A stretch of 13,251 nt of DNA from Planctomycetota bacterium (GTDB lineage: Bacteria > Planctomycetota > Phycisphaerae > Phycisphaerales > SM1A02). Each line of letters begins with the position of its first letter. The stretch's first letter is position 1. The position numbers and the translations under genes are program-made. Positions 6,248 through 13,251 of the stretch are shown here, piece after piece. Location: the NCBI GenBank assembly GCA_003671065.1, contig QWPU01000049.1, positions 1 to 13,251 of the forward strand. Direction: 5' to 3'. The notes beneath the pieces are model-generated. The model saw nothing but the letters and a program-made list of their open reading frames with translations. It was not told where the DNA came from and ran no database searches.

Positions 6248-6404
6248 ACTTCGAAGTGATAGCTCTCGAGTCCGCAACCGAGCGCGCTGATGGCGGCGTT
6301 CGTCGTGCATGACGGATCGGACTGCTCGCTGTGTTCGTGACTGTTGTGATGCAGAATTGTGCGCCACGAGCAAGAACGTTGCGCGGCGCTATCACTGCGC
6401 GCGT

Positions 6405-7448
6405 TCACGCGTGGCGAACCACATCCGCTGTGTTCGGCGTGCACAGTTGCACTGCGAGCGCAATCGCCGCGCGCATCGAACCATCGGAAGCCTTGTTTTT
6501 CCCGCTGATTCCAAAGGCAGTGCCGTGATCAGGACTCGTTCGAACTATCGGAAGTCCTAGCGTCACATTCACGGCCTTATCAAATCCTAAGAGCTTGACG
6601 GGGATCAATCCTTGATCGTGATACATCGCGACGACCAGATCCCATCCGCCTGATGCGGCCTCGATGAAGATCGTGTCTCCAGGGAAAGGTCCCTGCACAT
6701 CGATGCCTTTGCTGCGCGCCATATCAATTGCGGGCTTGATGATGCGGCGCTCTTCGTCACCGAAGATTCCATTCTCACCCGCGTGAGGATTGAGTCCGCA
6801 CACGGCGATGCGCGGCTTTGCAATGCCGAGTTGTTGGCAGAGTTCGTGACCGAGCACGATTGGTTCGTGCACGCGACCAATGGTGAGGTGATCGCGAATT
6901 TCCATCAGCGGCACATGCGCCGTTGCGAGCACGACATTCAATCGCGGTGACACGAACGCCATCGCTTGCCGCTTCGTCTTCGTGCGCATCGCGAGCAGTT
7001 CAGTGTGGCCAGGCCAGCGAAATCCTGCGAGCGCCCATGATTCTTTCGAGATCGGCGCGGTGACGAGCGCGTCAAGTCGACGCGGATCTCCGCACGGACG
7101 CAACGCATCAGTGATCGCATCTTCCACAAAGGTTTTCGAAGCGTTACCACCAGATCGCGAAGGTTCATTGCCTGAAGTGAGCGTGTGCGCAATCGCGTAA
7201 TCGATCACAGTCACATCACCAAGCACCATGCTTTCATCGCGCGCGTGCTTGATGCCGACGCGAAACCAATTCGGATGAATGTCCGCTTTCTCCGCAGCGG
7301 CAAGCAGAACTTCGTTGTCGCCATAGATGACGAAGCGCGCGCTCGAACGAATCGCAGGATCAGCAAGCGCCTTGACGACGACCTCTGGACCGATCCCAAG
7401 TGGATCGCCCATTGAGATGCCTACGAGAGGTCGTGTGAGTGGCTGCAC
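6405..7448 (-). CDS. pdxA: 4-hydroxythreonine-4-phosphate dehydrogenase
   Basis: Cytoplasmic NAD-dependent enzyme of the deoxyxylulose-5-phosphate-dependent pathway of pyridoxal phosphate synthesis. It oxidises 4-phosphohydroxy-L-threonine to a product that decarboxylates to 3-amino-2-oxopropyl phosphate. At 347 residues it has normal length. Visible signatures are GISMGDPLGIGPE (10-22), TAPISKE (130-136), GHTE (147-150), AHVPL (177-181), CGLNPHAGENG (217-227), MYHDQGLIPVK (275-285) and TLGLPIVRTSPDHGTAF (296-312). By alignment with the E. coli enzyme the metal-binding histidines should be H178, H222 and H277. A usual Asp after HGTAF is Gly here (G313), probably tolerated. The start is GTG, giving M-Q-P-L-T; no in-frame ATG precedes it. 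It follows the phosphoesterase gene by 39 bases on the same strand and is the last of the housekeeping run. Confidence 0.95.
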   Translation of the reverse strand: MQPLTRPLVGISMGDPLGIGPEVVVKALADPAIRSSARFVIYGDNEVLLAAAEKADIHPNWFRVGIKHARDESMVLGDVTVIDYAIAHTLTSGNEPSRSGGNASKTFVEDAITDALRPCGDPRRLDALVTAPISKESWALAGFRWPGHTELLAMRTKTKRQAMAFVSPRLNVVLATAHVPLMEIRDHLTIGRVHEPIVLGHELCQQLGIAKPRIAVCGLNPHAGENGIFGDEERRIIKPAIDMARSKGIDVQGPFPGDTIFIEAASGGWDLVVAMYHDQGLIPVKLLGFDKAVNVTLGLPIVRTSPDHGTAFGISGKNKASDGSMRAAIALAVQLCTPNTADVVRHA

Positions 7449-7487
7449 CGATGCAGCATACCGATCGAACTCGCCGTAAGCCCGCGT

Positions 7488-10148
7488 TTAGTCCACATCT
7501 TTAGTCACTGCCCACAATGGATAGGGCGCAGATGAACCGCGCATCGCGTGCCACAGAATTCGATTAAGCAAGTCTTCAGGGCATTGATCGAGTTGTTCAA
7601 GCGGAAGCGCGCTCGACGCAATCGCATGTTCGCGAAGCAAAGGATCGAGAATCGCTTGAGGCTCGGGATTCATCTGATCAAGCGGCACGCGATTGGCAAG
7701 CGCAGTGAACGGCGTCATGACGGCGGTCGTCGTGAAGCAGTCGCGCATCGCTGTCGCGGTCGCATCAAACTGATTCATCGGCGGCAAACCCAGCATCAAT
7801 TCCATCGTGCGCAACACACTCGTTTGGTTGTATTGGGTGCTGATCACCGTCTTGCGCGCGGTGTAGGGACTGATGACAAGCGCTGTCGTGCGGAAGCCGC
7901 TCACATGATCCCAGCCTGCTTGCGGATCATCTTCGATCGCAAAGATGCAAGTGTCTTTCCAGAATGGACTGTGGCTCAGTGCATCGACAATTTGGCCAAA
8001 CGCAAGATCGTTGTCCGCGACTTGCGCAGCAGGAGTCGGCATTCCTTTCGATGTTCCACTGGTGTGATCATTCGGCAAACAGATGACGATAAAGTTCGGC
8101 ATCACGCCTGATTGCTCATAGGTGCGCAACTCGCTGATGAATTCGCGCGCGCGCCAAACATCAGGAATGTCCATGTCCCAACCTGGTGCGGTCGGACTGA
8201 GATGATCGCGCAGCGTTGCAATCGACGGCGCGCTTTCAATCGTGATTGCGCCCTCGTTCGTTGTGAAGTCTTTCCAACAATCACGCGCGGTGATCTTTCC
8301 TTGACGCGTCGGATCAGTCCAACGCTTCGTCGTTATCGCAAACTCACCGAAGACGCGTAAGGTTTTTCCATGCGCGAGCACATTGTCCCAAATGAAACCT
8401 GCGGGCGAATACGCGAGTGCATCTGCGCCGTCGAGTTCCATGCCATCGGGGTAACTGCGGGGAAACCCTGCGAACGAGCGCTCAACATAATCAGTGACGA
8501 CTCCTGCATCGGCCCATTGATGACCATCAGCGCTGAGAATGCCCGAGCAATAGATGTTGTCAAGCAGCACGGTGTCACGCACGAGCGCGTGGAGGTTTGG
8601 CGTGATCTCTTCACCGAAGATGCAGAGCGATGGATCACCGTTTCCTTCGGCAATATCACCAAACACTTGGTCGTAGGTGCGATTCTCTTTGATGATGTAG
8701 ACGACATGATTGAAGAGGCTAGGTTCACCGACTCGCTCGGGAACTGCGCGCGCAGGTTGATCGGCGCGCGGCGGAAGTTTCGCCTCAGCGAGAAGGCCGT
8801 AGCGCATGTTGTCGAGCGCGATCTGCGACAGCGCAGGCAACGCGTCATCGCTCGGCAACGGCACGAGTGAAAGCGTTCCGAAGTACTGACGCGATTGCAG
8901 CGCCACCTGCTCGCCCGCCTTGAACTTTTTCGTCGAGCCGATTCCTTTGATGTTGGCAACGCAGAGCGTGCTTGAAGCGCCGTTGCGCGACACACAGATC
9001 GCGCCAGGAAACCAACCAACAGGAATGAGGCCGCGCAACTCTGATTCACCAGGTTCAAACTCAATGACTGCGATTGCATTCTGCGAACCGTTGCAGACGA
9101 AGAGTCTTTCGCCCGACGCATCAAACGCAAGCGCTGTTGGTTGAGCGCCGAACAAATCGGCTGGATTCTGCCGCGCGCAGATGGTTTCAGTGAGTTCGTT
9201 GGTGCGCGTGTTGATCACGCTGAGCGTGTCGCTTGTGGTGTTGGCGACGACAAGCCACTGTTGATTCGGTGACACAGCGAGAGCGCTCGCGTGCATGCCG
9301 GTGATGAGTTCGACAGGTGCAGCAGTGCCCGCAAGATCAATGATCGTCAGCGATCCTTCGCTTGCCACATGACGCAGTGGATCCACGCGCACAACGCTTC
9401 CGCGCCCAGCAGGACCAGTGAGCGCCGCAGCATCGGGTCGGCGTCCTCCCCAATTACTGACATACGCGCGGCCATTCACCAGCGCGACATCAAACGGCGC
9501 AACACCAACATCCCATGTTCGAAGCACGAGACCACTTGCGGCATCAAGTTCGAAGAGTTGGTTCGATAGATTTCCGCACACATACAACTTCGCGCCATCT
9601 GTTGAACACGCGAGGCCCGCAGGAATCTCTTCTTTACGGCGCGGCGCATTCGCGTGCGGCAGCGTGATCGAAGCGATGCCGACGACACCGTGTTTCATGT
9701 CGGCGCCCACACTGAACACTTTGATGCTGCCGCGCACATCGGAGAGATAGAGGCGCGTGCCATCAGGCGAGAAGATGAGGCCCGTGAAACTGAGCTGCGC
9801 ATCTTTGTCGGGATTCAAGAGACGAGGCGAAGCAGGAGTCTGCGTGTCTGCGGCTGCGTCGGACGAAGGCAACAGCACGCGTTGCAAGATCGCGCCGCTG
9901 CTTGGCGAGAGCACGAGCAATTCATGGGTGATTCCTGCAGTAACAAGGCGTGTTCCATCGGGACTCAACGCGAGCGCTTGCGGGCGCATGCCAGGCAATT
10001 CGACTTGCAATCCTGTTGGCGTGAGCCGTTGGTTTACTGGCGTGTAGTAACAGCCTGGTCCGTTGGCGCCGACGACATCTTGCGTCTGTGCAGATGCGAT
10101 CGCGGTGAATCCGATGCACATCCATGCACTAGCGCATGCACACTTCAT
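7488..10148 (-). CDS. Secreted YncE-type beta-propeller / phosphoesterase (phospholipase C-like) protein
   Basis: 886 residues with a signal peptide (1-20, cut after ASA). Residues about 45-430 form a YncE-like beta-propeller with repeated blades such as ALALSPDGTRLVTAG, LIFSPDGTRLYLSD, LACSTDGAKLYVCG, ALAVSPNQQWLVVAN and ALAFDASGERLFVCN. Residues about 478-800 match the phosphoesterase family that includes phospholipase C and acid phosphatase AcpA: HVVYIIKENRTYDQVFGD (481-498; E488, N489), SADGHQW (539-545), LPNDHTSG (691-698), AIEDDPQAGWDHVSGFRTT (737-755) and VISPYT. These residues are those expected to bind metal or take part in catalysis. The product should hydrolyse a phosphoester in the periplasm or outside; the substrate is unknown. 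Annotated relatives are called bifunctional YncE family/alkaline phosphatase family protein. The ATG overlaps the stop of the L,D-transpeptidase gene (ATGA) and has no clear Shine-Dalgarno, so its translation is probably coupled. Confidence 0.9.
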   Translation of the reverse strand: MKCACASAWMCIGFTAIASAQTQDVVGANGPGCYYTPVNQRLTPTGLQVELPGMRPQALALSPDGTRLVTAGITHELLVLSPSSGAILQRVLLPSSDAAADTQTPASPRLLNPDKDAQLSFTGLIFSPDGTRLYLSDVRGSIKVFSVGADMKHGVVGIASITLPHANAPRRKEEIPAGLACSTDGAKLYVCGNLSNQLFELDAASGLVLRTWDVGVAPFDVALVNGRAYVSNWGGRRPDAAALTGPAGRGSVVRVDPLRHVASEGSLTIIDLAGTAAPVELITGMHASALAVSPNQQWLVVANTTSDTLSVINTRTNELTETICARQNPADLFGAQPTALAFDASGERLFVCNGSQNAIAVIEFEPGESELRGLIPVGWFPGAICVSRNGASSTLCVANIKGIGSTKKFKAGEQVALQSRQYFGTLSLVPLPSDDALPALSQIALDNMRYGLLAEAKLPPRADQPARAVPERVGEPSLFNHVVYIIKENRTYDQVFGDIAEGNGDPSLCIFGEEITPNLHALVRDTVLLDNIYCSGILSADGHQWADAGVVTDYVERSFAGFPRSYPDGMELDGADALAYSPAGFIWDNVLAHGKTLRVFGEFAITTKRWTDPTRQGKITARDCWKDFTTNEGAITIESAPSIATLRDHLSPTAPGWDMDIPDVWRAREFISELRTYEQSGVMPNFIVICLPNDHTSGTSKGMPTPAAQVADNDLAFGQIVDALSHSPFWKDTCIFAIEDDPQAGWDHVSGFRTTALVISPYTARKTVISTQYNQTSVLRTMELMLGLPPMNQFDATATAMRDCFTTTAVMTPFTALANRVPLDQMNPEPQAILDPLLREHAIASSALPLEQLDQCPEDLLNRILWHAMRGSSAPYPLWAVTKDVD

Positions 10149-11302
10149 TGCGCGCGAATCTCAACACTCGCGTTGTCGCCGAGCGATTCCCACAACACGC
10201 CGATGTCTTCTGAAAGCAAACGCACGCAGCCGAGTGAACGATCTTGTCCGATCGAATCAACATCAACGGTGCCGTGCATGCCGTAACCCGCGAGTTGCGC
10301 ATTCGTCGCGTCGATGCCTTCGAGACCAAGCCAATGCTCGCCGATTGGATTCGCAGGATTGCTCGCAGCGAAATGCTCGCCCGTCACAGGATGCGTCCAC
10401 TCGGGATCGAGCAATTTCGAACCAGCGCGCACGCGAAAGAGTCCTGTCGGCGTGCCGTTGGCGCTACCTAATCCGCAAGGCATCGAAGTGAGCACAACGC
10501 GTTCAGCGCCAGTGCCCATGCAGAGATCGACGCGATAGTCGCGCTTCGAAACCACTGCGCTGAAAGGTCCTTTCGGCAACTTGATGCGTTGACCAACGCG
10601 AATCGACTCAGGCTTCTTGATGTTGTTGATGCGCGCGACGAGACGCCAATCGCAACCGATCTTGTGTCGACGCACAATGCGTTCAAGGCTGTCGCCCGAC
10701 GCAATCGTGTATTGGAAGAAGAGCGGATCGTTCGCGTTGCAGACAGGAGTGAAGACAAGTGTGCGACCGATGTCGATGAGCGCGTCTGATGCGCGCTTCG
10801 CATCAATTGGCGCAAGCGTGCCTGAAAGTAGCGCGGATGAAAGCATTGTGCGCGCCTTCACTGGATCCGACGCAGCAGTGCTGATGCCCCGCGTGAGGAG
10901 CGCAGCAGGCGTGGTCGCAGTGTCTGTGCTCGGCGGCGTTACTGGCTTCTCGTCAGGCGCGATGCCGTTGGTTGTCGTGCGTGGCGGTGTGACTTGAGGA
11001 TTCACTTGGGGCTTCACTTCAGGCTTCACTTCGACTGGTGGCGCAACTGCAGGCTTCGTCACTTCTTGAGGCAATTGAGGCTGAATCGCGATCTCAACGA
11101 TCGTCTCGAAGACAGGCTCGCTCTTCGCAGGCTGCGCGATCGTCACCAGTGTGTTCGCTTCAGTCTTGTCGACATTCATCAACCAATACGCGCCTGCAAG
11201 TGATGTGAGCGCGCCGACGACAAGCAGCATCAAGGGCTTACTCAAACGGCTTGGTGGTGAGTAGGAAGTGCGCGAATGATTCGACTGGCTTGCGAGTGGC
11301 AT
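10145..11302 (-). CDS. Membrane-anchored LysM / L,D-transpeptidase (YkuD family)
   Basis: Predicted to make 3-3 cross-links or attach proteins in peptidoglycan on the outer face of the membrane. From ATG at 11302 it has 385 residues: a basic head, a membrane anchor at about 23-44, a Pro/Val/Lys linker to about 135 with KPEV-KPQV-NPQV repeats, a helical stretch rich in Ala (about 135-185), a LysM domain (about 197-245, YTIASGDSLERIVRRHKIG ... IRVGQRIKLP), and a YkuD catalytic domain (about 250-384). The active site is MHGT (H343) and SLGCVRL (S356, C359, R361). The usual His in S-H-G-C is Leu, a variant known in the family. An in-frame TTG at 11356 would add 18 residues (proline-rich) and was not chosen. 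It overlaps the phosphoesterase gene by four bases and follows the cyclo-ligase by 74. Confidence 0.9.
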   Translation of the reverse strand: MPLASQSNHSRTSYSPPSRLSKPLMLLVVGALTSLAGAYWLMNVDKTEANTLVTIAQPAKSEPVFETIVEIAIQPQLPQEVTKPAVAPPVEVKPEVKPQVNPQVTPPRTTTNGIAPDEKPVTPPSTDTATTPAALLTRGISTAASDPVKARTMLSSALLSGTLAPIDAKRASDALIDIGRTLVFTPVCNANDPLFFQYTIASGDSLERIVRRHKIGCDWRLVARINNIKKPESIRVGQRIKLPKGPFSAVVSKRDYRVDLCMGTGAERVVLTSMPCGLGSANGTPTGLFRVRAGSKLLDPEWTHPVTGEHFAASNPANPIGEHWLGLEGIDATNAQLAGYGMHGTVDVDSIGQDRSLGCVRLLSEDIGVLWESLGDNASVEIRAQ

Positions 11303-11367
11303 GATTAGTCTCGACGGAAGTGGTGGCGGTGGCGAAGAGCAAAGGTGTCGGCGCAACTCGCAGGATA

Positions 11368-11380
11368 CTGAGAATCTCAG
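11368..11380. repeat. Perfect 13-base palindrome over the cyclo-ligase stop codon
   Basis: CTGAGA, a single central A, then TCTCAG. It covers the TGA of the cyclo-ligase gene (11377-11379) and lies about 65 bases before the transpeptidase start. The arms are short for a terminator and there is no T tract; it may be an operator half or chance. Confidence 0.4.
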
Positions 11381-12012
11381 GCGTGTTGACGCGGTCGCTT
11401 CGTGTGAATGAGTCGCCGCTCTGTCGCAAGAAATGCGACGCGCGCGTCGTGCGCGGCCTCAGGCACTTCACTCACAAGTTGCGTTTCGAAGGCGAATCCA
11501 AGCGTCGCAGCGCGCGCGTCAGGACGCAGGCTGTTGATGAGTCCGTCGTAGAAACCCTTACCGCGACCGAGTCGTGCGCCGCGCAGATCAAACGCGCGCA
11601 GTGGAACGATGAGCGCATCAAGGTCGCGCGCGTGCACGCGACGCACCAGTGCGGGAACTTCGGATGAATCTTCGCGCGGCACTCGAATGCCAAAGTGATC
11701 GGTCGTCCACGCGGCTGCTGCGAAGGGATCACTGCCGACGACTTCAAGCAACACGAGTTTCTGACGCGCGTCCACGCAAGGAAACGCAATACGAACGCCT
11801 CTCGCGCACAAATGCATCGTGAGCGCGTCGGCGTTGATCTCGTCGCTCATCGCTCGGTAACTCAGCACGAGTTTCGCGTGAACGAGCGCGCTTGAACGCA
11901 GCGCGTAATCCGTCGCGCGTTGTGCACGAAAGGCTCGAGCGTGCTGGTTGATCTGCGCGATGCGCGCACTCACTTCGCGTCGTAACGCACGCTTGGCATC
12001 ATCGTCGCTCAT
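11377..12012 (-). CDS. 5-formyltetrahydrofolate cyclo-ligase
   Basis: ATP-dependent cytoplasmic enzyme that converts 5-formyltetrahydrofolate to 5,10-methenyltetrahydrofolate, returning stored or inhibitory folate to the one-carbon pool. 211 residues, normal length. The N-terminal helix has the family's KRALRREV. Substrate and nucleotide motifs follow: VLSYRAMSDEINADAL (49-64; E58), DHFGIRVP (105-112), LIVPLRAFDLRGARLGRGKGFYDG (134-157), with the glycine-rich ATP loop GRGKGFYD (149-156), and the closing HDARVAFLATERRLI (188-202). The ATG sits in an ATGA overlap with the stop of rarA, so translation is likely coupled. Gene names in this family vary (ygfA/fau, yqgN), so no symbol is given. Confidence 0.92.
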   Translation of the reverse strand: MSDDDAKRALRREVSARIAQINQHARAFRAQRATDYALRSSALVHAKLVLSYRAMSDEINADALTMHLCARGVRIAFPCVDARQKLVLLEVVGSDPFAAAAWTTDHFGIRVPREDSSEVPALVRRVHARDLDALIVPLRAFDLRGARLGRGKGFYDGLINSLRPDARAATLGFAFETQLVSEVPEAAHDARVAFLATERRLIHTKRPRQHA

Positions 12013-13251
12013 GGTCTGCTCGATTGATCAGGCATTCGTTGTGCCGTTCGCAGCGCACGAATTTTCGCGAGATGTTCAGCGATCGCCGCTTCAAGTCCGC
12101 GATCAGTCGGACGGTAGTAAACTCGCTCAACACCAAGATAATCCTGCATGCCGATGCCATCCGCTCGATCGTGCGGATACTCATACGCAGGGGTATCTGC
12201 CGAAAGCGCCGTGCCATCAGGCGCACTCTTCGTCGCGCGCTTCTTCGTTTGATCACTGATGATGAATGGAACCGCGATGGTGCGTCCATCACGCGCGTCA
12301 CTCATCGCTTCCCAAATCGCGTTTGCAGCAGCGTTCGATTTCGCAGCAACCGCAAGAAAGGTCACGCACTGCGAAAGTATGAGTTGCGCTTCAGGCATGC
12401 CGACACGCTCAACCGCATGCCATGTTGCAACAGCGGTGGTGAGCGCGCGCGGATCGGCGTTACCGATGTCTTCACTGGCAAAGATAGTGAGGCGACGACA
12501 AATGAATTTCGGATCTTCACCACTCACCAACATCCGCGCGAGCCAATAGACCGCCGCATCAGGATCACTCCCGCGCATCGACTTGATCAGCGCGCTCGCA
12601 AGATCAAAGTGCTCATCACCATCGCGATTGAACACTGGAAGTTTGCCATCAAGCGCGGCCTTCGCAAGCGCAATATCAATGCGCGGCGCAATCTCGCCTC
12701 GCACCGCATATGCCGCAGTTTCAAGCCCTGAAAGCGCACGACGCACATCGCCATCGCACGCGCGAGCGAAGTGCGCGCACGCGTCGGCATCAAGCGTGAG
12801 CTCCGCAATGCAAGGACCATCGGGATGCACAATCGCGCGCTGCAACACGAGCGCGACATCAGTTTCGCTGAGCGGCTCAAAGCGAAACACCACTGAACGC
12901 GAAAGCAATGCAGGTGCGACGGCCCATGTTGGATTCTCTGTTGTCGCACCAAACAGCGCGACACTTCCCGCTTCGACACCTTCCAGCAACGCGTCTTGCT
13001 GATTGCGCGCAAGCCGATGAATCTCATCAACAAACAGCAGCGTGCGCCGCGACGACTCACCAAGTCGACGCGCCGCGCTCTCAATCTTCTCGCGCAACTC
13101 CTTCACGCCCGTCGTCGCCCCATGCGCGCGATCGACAAACGCATTGGTCCGCGCCGCAATGACTTCCGCAAGCGTGGTCTTCCCCGTCCCAGGTGGACCC
13201 GCAAGAATCATCGACTGCAGCGCGTCGGCTTCAATCAATCGACGCAGCAAC
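12009..13251 (-). CDS. rarA: Replication-associated recombination protein A (RarA/MgsA), N-terminus cut by window edge
   Basis: AAA+ ATPase of the clamp-loader/RuvB-like group that acts at stalled replication forks. 413 residues are visible; typical proteins have about 430-450, so roughly 25-40 N-terminal residues lie beyond base 13251, and the leftmost TTG codon is an internal Leu. In visible numbering: Walker A GPPGTGKTT (18-26), Walker B LLFVDEIH (71-78), sensor 1 GATTENP (101-107), arginine finger LLSRS (R118), sensor 2 GDVRRAL (167-173). The C-terminal tetramerisation region has GSDPDAAVYWLARML, RRLTIFASEDIGNADP (252-267) and the YPHD motif (358-361). The stretch before YPHD is unusual: VPFIISDQTKKRATKSAPDG replaces the common P-x-H-L-R-D segment and is followed by extra residues. 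It overlaps the cyclo-ligase gene by four bases. Confidence 0.93.
   Translation of the reverse strand, partial: LLRRLIEADALQSMILAGPPGTGKTTLAEVIAARTNAFVDRAHGATTGVKELREKIESAARRLGESSRRTLLFVDEIHRLARNQQDALLEGVEAGSVALFGATTENPTWAVAPALLSRSVVFRFEPLSETDVALVLQRAIVHPDGPCIAELTLDADACAHFARACDGDVRRALSGLETAAYAVRGEIAPRIDIALAKAALDGKLPVFNRDGDEHFDLASALIKSMRGSDPDAAVYWLARMLVSGEDPKFICRRLTIFASEDIGNADPRALTTAVATWHAVERVGMPEAQLILSQCVTFLAVAAKSNAAANAIWEAMSDARDGRTIAVPFIISDQTKKRATKSAPDGTALSADTPAYEYPHDRADGIGMQDYLGVERVYYRPTDRGLEAAIAEHLAKIRALRTAQRMPDQSSRP

Noticed and set aside
8333..9130. A 265-residue minus-strand frame inside the phosphoesterase gene
   Set aside because: It is a shifted frame of a gene whose own frame is uninterrupted through a complete propeller and catalytic domain.
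11303..11356. TTG at 11356 as start of the L,D-transpeptidase
   Set aside because: It adds a proline-rich, non-family head and has no binding site; the ATG at 11302 places the membrane anchor at a normal distance.

Overview
The window looks like a piece of a chromosome from a planctomycete, probably of the class Phycisphaerae. The best evidence is a secreted protein that ends in the planctomycete-style PEP-CTERM tail (Pro-Ala-Pro, a short hydrophobic segment, then Arg-Arg-Arg-Arg). Just upstream of it lies a fragment of a dockerin-like C-terminus (LNGSGTVDSADLAVLLSAWG) of the kind common on exported planctomycete proteins. The DNA is moderately GC-rich and dense in GCG/CGC, so long spurious open frames are frequent on both strands. 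The assignment is inference; there is no rRNA or other marker gene for phylogeny.

Left part (1-5028, plus strand): five tightly packed genes that look like one operon. They encode a soluble protein with a barrel-sandwich fold and a C-terminal KOW-like domain, a signal-peptide/FN3-like/two-helix membrane protein resembling the DUF6754 family, a six-helix membrane protein, a two-helix protein with a large alpha/beta-looking domain, and a multi-helix membrane protein with an extracytoplasmic N-terminal domain. None has a function I can name. Together they look like an undescribed membrane complex and are the most interesting content here. The operon's upstream end lies outside the window.

Middle (5029-6404): a convergent junction with a four-copy heptamer tandem repeat, two overlapping GC-rich hairpins and a longer inverted repeat. 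Next come the PEP-CTERM protein gene (minus strand), its structured leader, and the dockerin-like gene remnant.

Right part (6405-13251, minus strand): five housekeeping or envelope genes in a row, read from high to low coordinates. They are rarA (replication-associated AAA+ ATPase, cut by the window end), 5-formyltetrahydrofolate cyclo-ligase, a membrane-anchored LysM/L,D-transpeptidase, a large secreted beta-propeller/phosphoesterase, and pdxA (vitamin B6 synthesis). Two junctions (rarA/cyclo-ligase and transpeptidase/phosphoesterase) are ATGA overlaps, which suggests translational coupling and at least partial co-transcription. The functions (DNA repair, folate, cell wall, phosphate or phospholipid hydrolysis, PLP) do not form one pathway.

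I saw no tRNA, rRNA, CRISPR array, insertion sequence or phage gene.
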